DNA from: Rhizoctonia solani
Taxonomy: Eukaryota; Basidiomycota; Agaricomycetes; Cantharellales; Ceratobasidiaceae
Direction: 5' to 3'
Length of the DNA: 64,000 nt
Assembly: GCF_016906535.1 (NCBI RefSeq)
Contig: NC_057377.1
Location: 1-64,000, forward strand
Position numbers and translations under genes: made by a program. The notes below the pieces were generated by a model, which saw only the letters and a list, made by a program, of their open reading frames with translations, had not been told where the DNA came from and did no database searches. Shown here one piece after another: positions 45,001-56,396 of this stretch (position 1 is its first letter; the number at the start of each line of letters is the position of its first letter).

Positions 45001-47398
45001 GTTTTTTGTTCAGTATACATGTGTGATGACTGATAGCATTACCCGTCCATCATAGGAAGAAACAGGCAAACAAGCAAAGAGCTAAAAAGAAGGGGAAGCA
45101 AATGCAAGAAACCGCCAGTGAAGAACAGGAGGAACAAGATGGGCTAGACTCTGAGGGACAAGTGGAACGCAATGATTGCAAGAATATTAGGTGGCATGTG
45201 AGTCAATTCTAACAATGGGGCGCAACAAGTGTGACAAGTGCTAACCATGTCGAAAAGAATTTTCTCATTGATCAAAAGTTTGCTGGCATGTTGGCTAAAT
45301 TGGGAGAGCTGCGCTTCAAAGAAGAGAGCTTAGAGCTTGAGCGCGGCACTCTGACCAACCATATCACTGACAATTGGACTGCGGAAAATCTTCACCAAAT
45401 GATATCAACCAGAATGGAATGCGTATACAATCTGGTGATGTGGTTCTGGGATGGTAATCCACTGCCAATGGTTCTTTTAGAGGATGGTACTGTGGATAAG
45501 ACAAGAGCTGTTTGGGAGCCTTTACCAAGTGAAAAACCTCGAAAGTTCTTGATTTATGTGGAGTTCCACCAGCATCAAGCGTTGCTTGCAAAGGCGAGTA
45601 TCTTTACATCTAGCTAATGATCTCAGACTCCATAACTGATGATTTGAATTTGGTCAGATGTTTACTCTGAAGGGCAGAGGATTTGTCTCATATGATGGGT
45701 CCATGGCTACCAACCATTGCCAACAATCAGTTGAGAAATTTGCAAATGACCCAAACTGCCGGATTATGATCATCAGCAATGTTGGCTCAGCTGGGCTAAA
45801 CTTGGTCCAAGCCTCAGTTGTAATCATTGTGGTATGTGCAAATCATTACTTGAAATACCCTATGATATCTTCTGACATAAGTAATGACTGGCAGAGCAGC
45901 GTTTGGTCAGGGCTTGAACTCAACCAGATCATGGGCCGGGTTGATCGCCCTGGGCAAGAGCGGGATACGGTTGTCTACAATATCATGGCACCAGAAGGCA
46001 TAGACTTGGCGCTCAATGTTTATGCTGACAGTAAGGCACAGCTGTCTGACCATTTTCTAAACTCGCGCAGAACCTTGCAAGATGTCTATACCAACATAGC
46101 CAACCCTCACTCAGACAGTCAAGATGAGTCTGACTCTGAGGGTAATGATCTGGTAGACTCTGGGCACACAGTAGTAGCCTCAGAATCTAAAGTAGGAAGC
46201 CGCAAGCGCAAAAACAACAGCAGCACAGATACAAAGGATGCCAGCCAAGCTCCAAAGCGCACCAAAGTCAAGACCTCCACGTCCAACTTGGGGCACAGAA
46301 CAACACCTGTCACTGCAGCTGACCCTGCACCGGAACAGACCAAAACAGTCACCCCTGATTCTGGTCTGACTGGAAACTCTTTAAGCGCTATGGTAAGTGT
46401 TTGTATGTCAGCTTCTTTTCTGAGCACTAATCAGCATATTCCAGTCATTAATATCAATAGTTAGTGCAATATTGTAGTAAAGCACAGTGGGTCTTTGATC
46501 CTGATCACCTTGCCGTGTAGCCTCATGCTATTGATAACTTGCCAAATAATGGTTAGTCATCTTAGGATATGTTGATCCGCAATGTTATTAATTAAGTATG
46601 TTCATTGATTTACATAGATTCATGTGTGGATGCTCTCCTTCCCCCCCAAGGGTCTTCTGTACAAAGTGGCACAACAGCACAAGGTCAAACAAGTAAGTAA
46701 TTATTGCCTCTTAAACAAGCTATATAAGAAAGAACATATATTGAGAAACTTGCCAAGACATAACCAACTCCCACCGCAATCCAAACAGTCTTGCCACAAT
46801 AACAAGTACCCAGCAAAAAGGTAAAGACAAGGTCAAGATAGCCAAGCTTGTTCAGTCATCTGGGGCTCATCAACATGCAAGTGGGATCTCACAACACGCA
46901 AGCAAACAAAAAACAATTGAATGTGAGAACGCTTTTCATACAGACTTGCTGAAAAAATTGACAATGTGATGTCTTGTAGCCTTAGGATCTATTCAAGCCA
47001 AAATACGCTTGGCTTCATCTTCTGTAGATCAGTCTGTCAGAAACGTAGCTGCTAAAGACTGCTCAGCAGAACAGAGCTACAGTCAACAAGTGACAACCGT
47101 TGTGCAAAGCAGAACTAGGGATGATGTCTTACCTCAAGGAATCCCTTCTCTTACAGAGAACAAGTTGTTGGGTTCTGAAAGCGCTACAGTGGGCCTACCA
47201 GACCAAACGGTATCATCAAAGCCTTCAGGTGCACTTCTGGAGCCATTGTCTCAAAAACAGGGCCCATCTAGCTCAGCTGTAGGCCAAGCTCAACTTGCGC
47301 CAACTCCCTTGAGTGGAGTTTCTGTGCAAAAAAAGGTGTTCAGTCTGAAGGCTTCACGGCTCTTAGCTAATCGCCACCTTGTAAATGGCAAGAAGTAA
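42040..47398 (+). CDS. SNF2-family helicase/ATPase, intact multi-exon gene
   Basis: Eleven exons from ATG 42,040 to 46,392 sum to 3,714 nt (1,238 codons) with no frame break. Further exons lead to a stop at 47,396-47,398 (last exon about 46,980-47,398), about 1,400 aa in all. SNF2 motifs are in order: I CDNVGLGKTVQ (about residue 475), Ia PSIVIAPRTLGNQWVEQW, II AAIDEIHNLRN (about 655, DEIH), III VIGATATPLF, then PIMIRRTSESLDF, V IISNVGSAGLNLVQAS (about 1,057) and VI NQIMGRVDRPGQERDT. The first 330 residues form an N-terminal domain of unknown type. A Lys/Glu-rich insert (exon 8) lies between the lobes, and the C-terminus is Ser/Lys-rich. Such ATPases move or remodel DNA-protein complexes. Motif I has DN instead of DE. 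One intron uses a GC donor (GCGAGT at 45,594). Confidence 0.88.
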
Positions 47399-47501
47399 TT
47401 CTACTGCCATTTATTGTCTATCTTCCTAACCGCTTCCCTGCCATGTTTTACAAGCTTGTATATTACTGTTGACTATGCTATTCTATCACAACTTATAAAC
47501 T

Positions 47502-47690
47502 GGGTATGTTTCCATAAGGATTTCTTCTAAATTTGTTGTCCTAAACTGGTCCGTTGGGACAGGACGGATCTGGCCTGCACAGGGGAAGCTGTGCTAGGCT
47601 CTGCCAGAGCATGGACCTCATGTATCACCTTTCCATAAGGAACAGTCCATGTAAAATAGACTTTATTACTAAAATCATAATACAGTTGAC
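47502..47690. mobile_element. Family B end fragment, inverted (B6)
   Basis: Starts GGGTATGTTTCCATAAGGAT after ACT, then matches the reverse of the B3/B4 right end (GGTCCGTTGGGACAGGACGG; CATGTAAAATAGAC). Truncated at the border with A6. Confidence 0.7.
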
Positions 47691-47697
47691 TGCCACT

Positions 47698-47950
47698 GGG
47701 TGACTACCAGTAAGCAAGCCAATGGTTGACTACCCGTAAGGTAGAAACTGGCATCTGGAGCGTCATTTAGCCATCTGGACGTTCCAGACTCTCCGGATGC
47801 AAATAAAGACCCTAGCCAAAAGTCAAATTTGTTAGCATCCGCCCCAACAGCCGCCAAGGACCCCCTTCCAGACTTCTGGAAGTGAGGTCAGACGACTAAG
47901 TCTGGAAGGGGGGGGTCACCCCCCCTTCCAGACATGCAAGTGAGTCTAAA
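47698..47950. mobile_element. Family A end fragment with doubled terminus (A6)
   Basis: GGGTGACTACCAGTAAGC at 47,698 is followed 28 bp later by a second terminus-like GGTTGACTACCCGTAAGG at about 47,724, then family A-like sequence with the G/C palindrome GGGGGGGTCACCCCCCC near 47,905-47,925. Confidence 0.6.
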
Positions 47951-48268
47951 TTATTCTAAACTGCTCAGGGTCCAGTCTTGGCAGCCATTTTGTATGCAGA
48001 CCACAATTTGTACGTACCACAAACACATTGTAACACATGCATGCAACGCACAAAAATACAATAAAATGTTGACCTTTGTAATAATGGTCTCTGGCGTCCT
48101 CAAAAATGAGGTGGTCATGTAAACGCAACCGTTGTTCCAAGGTCCCCTGTTTCCGTGGCCCCATATACCTTGCAAGGACCTCATCCGCGCACAAGTAGTG
48201 GGGCCAAACACGCCAGACATGTCACAGGCTACTGATTTTTATTTCTTTATATACTCATATATGACATT
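47951..48268. other. Short unique segment between family A copies
   Basis: Contains overlapping frames on both strands, none with motif or splice support. Confidence 0.3.
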
Positions 48269-48812
48269 GGGTGACTACCCGTAAGGCAAAATCGGCAATC
48301 TAGAACAAAATTTAGAAGTCAGAGCGGTCTAGATTCTTCGGATGTAAATAGAGACCCTGGTAACAAATCCAATTACGTTGCATCCGCCGGAAGTGACTTT
48401 GGCCTGCAAGTCTAAATTCTAAATCATGAGGATTGTCATTGAAATCTAGAGAGGGGGGGTACCCCCTTTCTGGACTTCATAATGCGTTCTAAATGGCTCA
48501 GGGTCCACATCTTATACCTACGTGCAAATGTGTGAGTGTGATAAATGAGACTCAATGTGCGCATACATGCTCTGGGGGGCTGCCTGGAGCTTGCAGGGCC
48601 TCTTCCAAAGGCCGCCGACGCCAACGCGTGCCTGATCGAGCTGGAACAAAGTAAATATAAGTCGCCCGATCCCTTCCACCAATAGTCCCATGCGATCACC
48701 GCGCCAGACAAGGCTCTGGTTGCAGGTTTGGGCGTGTAAGATAACGACGGCTAGGCTTTCTGATCCTATCACAAATTGTGGTACCAAGGTAGTATAGAGC
48801 TGCTAAGGCCAA
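48269..48812. mobile_element. Family A element, inverted, one end missing (A7)
   Basis: Starts GGGTGACTACCCGTAAGGC after ATT and is the reverse of A1 from its right end back to the coding remnant (GGTACCAAGGTAGTATAGAG). It stops at about 48,812. Confidence 0.72.
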
Positions 48813-48902
48813 TTTATATTCTACACAAATTGTGAGTTTGATTCTGAAATAATCATCACTATTTACAAAGTTTTATCTCAGGGCAAGTTACAACACCATT
48901 GT

Positions 48903-49136
48903 GTGAAGGAAATTTATGAACAAAGCAATAAACAAAAGGATACTACACCAAAGATTACAAGTATGGAGCATATTCAAACAGCTCTCAAGCAAATGAAAGA
49001 GGAGCTTAACCTTAATTTGAGTTTAGATTCAAGCATACAAGTCCCTTTGGAAGTTCAAGACATGGCACTTCTGTCCAGTTCAAATAGAAATAGTCACAAT
49101 GATATAGCCACAAGCCAAAAAGAGTTTATTCATTGA
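48903..49136 (+). CDS. Hypothetical 77-codon helical exon
   Basis: Reads MKEIYEQSNKQKDTTPKITS then MEHIQTALKQMKEELNLNLS. Heptad-like spacing suggests a short coiled coil. It lies just upstream of a transposase remnant in the same strand and could be part of that dead gene. Confidence 0.3.
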   Translation: MKEIYEQSNKQKDTTPKITSMEHIQTALKQMKEELNLNLSLDSSIQVPLEVQDMALLSSSNRNSHNDIATSQKEFIH

Positions 49137-49369
49137 CCAACATGGTTGTCTTGTTTGTTGAATGATCCTGCAACAAATGTACATCCATTTAATGATAATG
49201 TCTATCAATGCAACATTGAATGAATCTCATGTCAACAGATGTTCCTTTTCTGCTTATGTTTGCATGCAAGCTCCTGTCTTAGCCCTGGAGGATTGCACTC
49301 AGAGGAGCCTTTGTATGGCTTCTGAATTCAGCACAACTGGATCTACAAACATGCACTACTAGGAAGCAA

Positions 49370-49640
49370 CTATACATCCTATGATATGCGCTGCTGTGCT
49401 GACTGTATCCATCCCAGCTTTGAGCAACAGTTCATTCTAGTGGAAGCTTCTGGTACCAACAGCAACCACCCATTCTACTATGCCCAAGTTCTTGGAATAT
49501 TTCATGCAAAGTCTGCATGAGTGTTCAGCTACCATTTCAAAGATTGGAGTTCTTATGGGTGTGTTGGTTGGCATATGACACATCCTGCTGTTTGGGGTGG
49601 AAGGCTAAGCAACTTGAACGCCTTTCATACTACCTTGACA
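49370..49640 (+). pseudogene. C-terminal remnant of a Plavaka/KDZ-like transposon protein
   Basis: One frame reads MRCCADCIHPSFEQQFILVE then NHPFYYAQVLGIFHAKSA and stops. A shifted frame continues with a Trp-rich piece ending WGGRLSNLNAF. The segment hPfxYAxVLGIFH, followed by a W-x-arg-RL-x-F piece, matches the C-terminal region of many Agaricomycete transposon-encoded proteins as I recall it. Stops and shifts show it is dead. Confidence 0.45.
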
Positions 49641-49778
49641 ACCCAGACAACACAGAGAGTTAACCTCTGTTTGACTTTATTTCTCCTTCCAAGGTGGTTT
49701 GAGAGGTACACCTTATTCCTGCATTGGAGTCAGGAACAACCTATGAGTACCTATACAGAGAGTCAAAAATGGCACAAT

Positions 49779-51201
49779 GGGTGACTCCCCGTAAGGCAAA
49801 ATTTAGTATTTAGAACGCAATCTAGAACTGGGGGCGTTCTAGAATGCTCGGATGTAAATATAAGACCCTTGAAGCATGTGAAATACCGTTGCATCCGCCG
49901 GTGCCGTTGCTCAGAGGAATTCTAAATTCTAGATTGCATCGGCATTTAGAGAGAGAGGGTGACCCCCTTTCTAAACGTTTAGATACATTTTAAAATAGTT
50001 TGCAACTGTATTGGTGTCTGCTGAGTGCGCGCATACACTTGAGGTGACTGCACTCATATCCTGAACAGTACATAAACACAAGAATATATGCTATTCAGCG
50101 GCCTAATGCACATTGCAAGCGGAATTCTATAGCTATCAGATAACTGCAAGGACCTGTACCCAAATTGTTGTTGTATTGCCATCCATGTTCAACGTACCTA
50201 TTAGTGCGTCACTTGGTTCACATCCATATCAACCATGGCACAACCGTAGTAAAACAATGTAAAAGTTCAAACACTGCCAGCTACCCAAGGCGGGTTGCTC
50301 CTGTTGCTGCTGGCTCATGGTCCAAGCGCATGCAACATAGCGTGAGCAATGCCTAAAGCTGCCAGAACGTTTTTGAGGCATGGTACAGTTCCGCGCATAT
50401 AAACTCTGAGGGCCGCAAGACAACCCACATCTAAGTATTTGCACTTCTTCATTGATATTTGGTTCATCTATCTATACATTTATCTATCATGCCTCCTAAA
50501 CCAAAGCCAAAACCCAATAAACCCCCCAAGTCAGCCGATCCAACTCCCCAACTTGATCAACCCAAACGCAAACGTCTTACCCTACAACTACACAAGCCTG
50601 TTTCCCAAATTACACGTCTACGCCCATAGTTGTGATGTAGCCGCGGTTATCTCAACTATGATATAGGGCCTGCCAAGATGAGGCAACGCGCGGTTCTGGC
50701 TGTAGATTCGCGCGAGTAAGAAAACGGCAACTCGGGTTCCTGACCCTACTTTGGAGGGTTGTACCTAGAAGATACAGAGCCCCTAAGGCAGCGGCGATAC
50801 GTAGTTGTTGCCTGCGACGAATTGAAGGGGCATCTTCATCATCAAGTATAAGTGAGTATATGAAATCGAGGTGATCCTCAAGTATTTCCATGACTTTTGG
50901 GGTGTTTGCCTCACCCCCGCCCTGTTTAAATACAGCATATAGAGGCTTTGTATCCATTTCCACAACTGTATGTACAGGTCTTTTTGATTAAATTCTATTT
51001 CAAAAGCTCTCAAATCCGGTTGCTTGAATTTTTATAAATTTAGAAACTGATCGCGCAATTCCGCGATCATTGGCCTTACGGGAGGGACATAGTCACGGGG
51101 TCCTACTTGGCTGTTGGCACGGAGTCGGTCCGTATCCGACGGACCGATGATCGAGCGATTTAGAGATTCTAAATCGTGCTCTCGCTTACGGGAAGTCACC
51201 C
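49779..51201. mobile_element. Complete family A element, longest copy (A8), 1,423 bp
   Basis: The left end GGGTGACTCCCCGTAAGGC pairs with the right end TTACGGGAAGTCACCC. AAT lies on both sides (49,776-49,778 and 51,202-51,204). It encodes the longest transposase-like remnant on the minus strand. Confidence 0.85.
50652..50963 (-). CDS. Harbinger-like transposase N-terminal fragment in A8
   Basis: 103 codons from ATG at 50,963 read MEMDTKPLYAVFKQGGGEAN, then MEILEDHLDFIYSLILDDED, LRIAAALGALYLLGTTLQSR and RFLTRANLQPEPRVASSWQA to a stop. Fungal DDE_Tnp_4 transposases carry a similar segment just before their helical and DDE domains. The catalytic part is absent, so this copy is non-autonomous. 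Confidence 0.5.
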   Translation of the reverse strand: MEMDTKPLYAVFKQGGGEANTPKVMEILEDHLDFIYSLILDDEDAPSIRRRQQLRIAAALGALYLLGTTLQSRVRNPSCRFLTRANLQPEPRVASSWQALYHS

Positions 51202-51384
51202 AATATATCAATGAGAAAGGTGACTGGAATTATTGGTATGTAATGAGGTACAATCTTACTCTTATTATATTTTTAAACTCTTGGTTGCAAGTCTAAATTA
51301 CATTATAGGTTTGTTGACAGAGATATGATGATATAATACCATGGCAAAGCTATTGGGCATCACAATGGTAGGCTGGAGGGAAAC

Positions 51385-51618
51385 ATGCCTACAAACAAAT
51401 CAGAGGATAATTCCAATCAGCAAATAGTATTATCAGATGAGGATGCAACCAACACCAACACTAACACCAACACCAATGTGAACAATGCTACAAACAAAAA
51501 AACTGTCAAAATTGAATTAGAAGAGGATGTTTTGGGAGATGAACCATCTGAACAGGATTGGGAGAGTGAGGGATTCAAAAGTGAAGAAGATATGGGACCT
51601 GTACAGTATGACTATTGA
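51385..51618 (+). CDS. Hypothetical acidic protein with Asn-Thr repeat
   Basis: ATG at 51,385 (MPTNKSEDNSNQQIVLSDED), a TNTNTNTN stretch from a 6-bp AACACC-type repeat, then ELEEDVLGDEPSEQDWESEG and an acidic end, 77 aa. It contains IVLSDED, a weak SUMO-interaction-like motif. No neighbour gene explains it. Could be a single exon. Confidence 0.35.
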   Translation: MPTNKSEDNSNQQIVLSDEDATNTNTNTNTNVNNATNKKTVKIELEEDVLGDEPSEQDWESEGFKSEEDMGPVQYDY

Positions 51619-52984
51619 ATAAGCATTTGTTTCTAGCATGTCATATGTACATAACAGTAGTAACATTCTATTCCCTTACATGATAGCCTGGAATCTACAT
51701 TGTACTGTGGCATGGTGGACATTGTGCATCTATACCTTGGTAGCCAATTAATGCCATGTCAAACCTTCTATAGGTCTGTCAAACTCTTATAGCCCTGACA
51801 GAATGTACACATAGTATCAGCCACCCTTGAGAAGGCATGCACAACTGCCAAACACCTCATAATCAACGCAATATAGATAATAACTACATGGTGTTGCAAG
51901 GTGTTATCCAATTTCCTGATGCTATTGATCTGGAACTCTACTAAAACTAGAGCATCAGCTCTATGGTTGGATTTACAAGAAGGAGCACAATGGACTTTGC
52001 TTGAATGGTTATCTTACTTGTAAAAAGGCCTGTCAACTTGCAGGAGAGCTGGATACTGAACAGTCAATTTCACACAGCTACACCATGGTCATAGTACATT
52101 AAGTTTTTAACCTGCTTGATCCCCACATAGACCACCCTCATTCCACATTCTTGTCTTCCACCTTGCTGTTATAGATAGGGAAAATAAGCAGCAATTGAAT
52201 GTACTCTAAAAGGAAAGTAAGATACTAAAAGAGGGAGAAAGATAAAAATGGTAGCTGGTTAACTATAAAAGGTAATAATCTTATCAAGATAAATAATAGA
52301 AGAAGTCTAAAGCTAAGGGAGTAAGAGTATATTAAGGTTACTAATTAACTTGCTAAGGGAACAAGGTACTTATCATCAGGGTGACCTCTACCAATAACTA
52401 GTAATAGGAGTATTACTAAGTAGTAGGCAATGCAAGGTACAAGTAGAGTAGTGTATAACCTAAATATTAGTCTCTGGAGCTCATTGTAATTTTATTGAGA
52501 TCTATGCTAATTTATTTCCCTGTCTCCAATGGCTGACAAGGGGGTAAGGATGTTTTAGAAGCACCAAATACTAAGTATACTGCCAGGAAGTTTTAGCAGG
52601 GTTGCAACCAAGCTATTTCTAGGTTCCTGTTAAGAGTTGTGTAAGTACAGGAGTAAGAATGAATTACTATATACAAAATGTATATGGGAATAACCAAGAA
52701 CTAGTATTAAGAATCAGAATATATGCACAGAATATATGCACAATATAGGCTAGGTTATCAGGAATAACAACTCCTAACAAATAGTCTAACAACTATCAAG
52801 TGCAGGTGGTTGGTTATGTATAGTACCTTAGACTAATGTTACTTAAGCCTAAGTGACTAAGGGTATGTATACTTAAGGTCTCTGGGATAGTACATTAAGT
52901 AAGAGGGTTACCTGACTAATGTACAGGATTTATAGGATTTGCCTAATAGGTATAGGACTTATATATGCTTAAGTAAGACTTAAG
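51619..52984. other. AT-rich gene-free DNA leading into the large direct repeat
   Basis: Stops in all frames. Many short recurring words such as CTTAAGTAAG and TAATAGGTA suggest decayed repeat DNA. No termini found. Confidence 0.45.
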
Positions 52985-54982
52985 ACTTATGGGGCTTACC
53001 TAAAATAGATCTAGGATTTATGAGATATTGTAGATAAAGCTATCTACAATATGGGGGGTATGGTGGATTGAAACACTATCATTCAATCACAACAATCCTT
53101 ACAGTATCATTGCACTATACTCAATGTTGAACTCAACAACTGTGACAGTCAAGGGGCACAGGGTTGCAGTAAGTACACTAATAGGTGACCCTGTGTCTGT
53201 TGGGACTGGCCTATGGTCTTAATGTGCCGAATAACCTCCTATGCTATTTACAGTGAGTCAATCACTAAAGTAAATGCGCAGATAAGCTGTTAAAGGCTTG
53301 TGTGTATATGTCAATATATAAGAGTAAAAGTGGGATGCATCAGAAGCGTCTTCACAGGGTCCTTTAATACCCTGAGAAGGCACACAAACAAGTATATACA
53401 TGATTGATACCAAGAGGGGGTACAGGAGGTACATGTGGCAACTGAAACACTTGAGGGAGCCAATACTTTGGTACATAGTAAACAAACAACAAATCCTAAT
53501 ATTTGCCCCAAGGCAATGTTTGCCCCAAGGCAGTATTTACCTGTGTGGGTCCTTAGATGTCCCAAGGCTAAGTGTTTCATCCTTGGAGTAAACAGTCCCA
53601 AAGGTAGGATACTGCTGCATTGGGTGCTTACAGTAAATGGGGCATAACTCTGCCAAATGTTATCCGTTTTGGGAGTTTGACCCAGCGTTCTGGAGCGCAC
53701 CAACAGGCACACCTAAGCGCAAGCGATTTGGCAGTGTGGGATGCCCGGGTGATGGAGAAAAGGCACATTTAGTGCGTTGGCGCTTAAGGGCTGATTAAGC
53801 GCTGGAGCACTTGCCTATGCAACAGGGGGGACCCTGAATATTTCTGTGTGTAGCCACAAGATAGAATCTTGAATCATAAATACTACAAACAAGAGAAATA
53901 TTACTTGTTACTGTTTATCTACTCATCTGAATTTATATATATCTAAATGAGTGAGAAAACAGCCTATATGCAAAAGGCATTGCATATTGAGGGTATTCCT
54001 GAGGTTTATAGGTTTTGTAAAGGTCACTATTGGGTAGAGGGACCTTGAAAACCTCAGTTTGCATCTTTATCTCACTTGTTTACTGTAAGATTACTAGTGT
54101 AATTAATAAAATAAGTACAGATTAATGAAGAAATGTCATATCCATAACAGTTCCCTGTATAGTTTGGGACTGTCCTAGAGGCTGCATGCACCAAACTTTG
54201 GAACTTTGAGGCTGCTTTAATATGTATGATACTTAGAGAAATCAATAGAAGATGTCTTCAGAGTCACACTAGGCTGAGAGAGGATGTAAAACTGAGATGC
54301 ATTCAAAAAGGCCAGTTCAAGGGGCTACTTATACCCTTAGAGGCCTGTGATTACTATATACAGTAGAGTAAGGTACATGACAAGATGAATGGAGCTGAGA
54401 TGTTAAGTGAGAGCCTGTCTCATAAAGCCATGCCTTATAAGAGTTAGCCTCCAGTTCTAAAAATATCCTTCCCCCCATAAAGACACTTTAGGGAAAGGCT
54501 GAAACAAGCTGTGCTCTTAATGAGGCCCATACCTTCCTCTTAGCTACTCAGGTTAGTAGCTTGTGGAAAGCAGAGTGCTTACTTAAGAACAGCCCTTCAG
54601 CCAAACCTAAGTTATTAAGTCTTTCCTCCAAAGGACTGTTTCTGCCTTAATACTTCAAGTATTTACATGATTAAAAATAGTAGAAAATATGGGAGAAATC
54701 AAGGAGTCTTTCTATGTGCTTTACAAATAACTGTCTACACCATCTCAAAACTAAATTGTGTTTGCTTATTTTCTTCTTCTTTACTTTGCAGTCCTTTACT
54801 ATTATTTCCTATTCCATAACAGGACTACATAAGGAGGTGAGGCATACAACTCTTTCTTGCCTGCTCCCACTATATAGGATTGCTAATTAGCCTCCTGGAG
54901 CCGCTATGAAAGAGACCCAAGGGCCATCCAAAATAATTAGAATAGTGACCCAGCTACTTTACACATGTGCATATGTCCAAAC

Positions 54983-55415
54983 TGTCATGACCCGTGCCTT
55001 TGCTGGCATGTCTCCTGACCAAGCCACCTACTAATAGGATATTCCACAGTCTTTAGAAGGCTGCATTTGCTCACATATATGCAGTCAGAACTGTCATTAC
55101 TCTAAGCACTCATGACTTAGAGACTGACAGTCCACCAGGGTCACATGACCTCCCCCCCTACAGTCCTTTATCAAATACTATACTAAACTACTACGGATCT
55201 GAGGTGGGGGGGATGACATAATCTCTTCTATAATAATATATTATTCAGACCTTGCCCAAGGGCCTTAACATTGGCCTGCAGCTAGGGGGGCAGGGGGAGT
55301 GCAACATCCCCCAGCAACATATATTATTCATATATCACTGTGCATCACATATACTATATATATCTTTGACAATGGATACATATGGTCACAACCCTTGCAG
55401 ATATGGGTTATGACA
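54983..55415. mobile_element. Solo LTR, 433 bp, in repeat copy 1
   Basis: Begins TGTCATGACCC and ends GGGTTATGACA (11-bp imperfect inverted ends, TG...CA). Flanked on both sides by the 5-bp target duplication CAAAC (54,978-54,982 and 55,416-55,420). No internal retroelement domain is adjacent, so it is a solo LTR left by recombination. Confidence 0.85.
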
Positions 55416-56385
55416 CAAACTAGGGGGGATATGCCTTGAAACACTGTATAAGGTTAAAATACTGAAAATAAAAATGTGTATTTAAGTACAAATTGAACTG
55501 AAATCAAGGCCAATATATGCTAACTTTAAATATCAATTCTCCATTGGTCTGATTTGTACAGAGGAAAGCATACCAACATTGTAGTTCTCAGGCCAAATTA
55601 TACTAGAAAAAGATGTCTATTACTGATATACTGATTTTCAAGATCTTATCACACCATAGTGAAATAGATAATTTAGACATATGTACCCCTTATTGACAAT
55701 AGTAACTAGTGGAAAATAGGGTAATTTTATCTACTCTATCCAGATATGGGAGTGAAAGTTACTACATTTAAAAACTGGCTGTGCTATAGGACATTTTATA
55801 CCTTACTTCCTTATTGTGCTTGCAAATATACATGTCAATCTATGCAAACTAGGCTTACTATCATTTCTAAAAATTGTGGTATATTTTGTACCATATATTT
55901 ATATGTAGGAGCAGTGCTTACAGAGCATAGGACAAGTACTAGGAATAAGCATGGAAGTGCCAGCATTTAGTAATTACAAATAAGCACCAAAGGTTGGCAG
56001 GGTGCACCAATGCCAATATCTTGGTGGTAAATAGGTATATTAGCATGGGGACAATTACCACTATGTTGGCTATGCTGGCATCTCACCTCCTGAAAGCAGT
56101 TGTCTGATTCTGAGCCAAACTGATGGAGAAACTAATGATTTAAGTTTCTGGTGCTTTCTATGAGTTCCTAACATGCCCAAAGGCAATTCTTAGCATTCAG
56201 ACTAATGGATTTTAGTCATAAATGTACTAGAACATTCTATAAATAACTCTAGGCCTCTCTCACTGGGACTTATTGTCCTTAAATGGTCTTGGCAAGGTTC
56301 CTATGTATCAAATAGTTCAGAGGGTACCTCTCATGTAACTTCCCTTTTTGTACATCATGTATATAGTTATTTGTGCTCCCTTTGG

Positions 56386-56396
56386 GGTATATAAAG
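56386..56396 (+). promoter_or_regulatory. TATA box with pyrimidine-rich downstream region
   Basis: GTATATAAAG, followed by a C/T-rich stretch (CATCCCATCTTTCACCCACT) at about 56,420. Looks like a polymerase II start region, although no coding frame follows. Repeated at about 63,129 in copy 2. Confidence 0.4.

Noticed and set aside
42040..47398. RecQ-type telomere-linked helicase
   Set aside because: Motif spacing, the LxRR-like block before the second lobe and GRVDRPGQ fit SNF2 ATPases, not RecQ.
53311..53712. 133-codon minus-strand gene in the large repeat
   Set aside because: Low-complexity composition, repeated only because the DNA is duplicated, no splice sites or motifs; the second copy differs at its ends.
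55746..55970. 74-codon frame conserved in both large-repeat copies (also 62,489-62,713)
   Set aside because: Conservation is explained by the recent duplication; no promoter-proximal ATG context or known motif.
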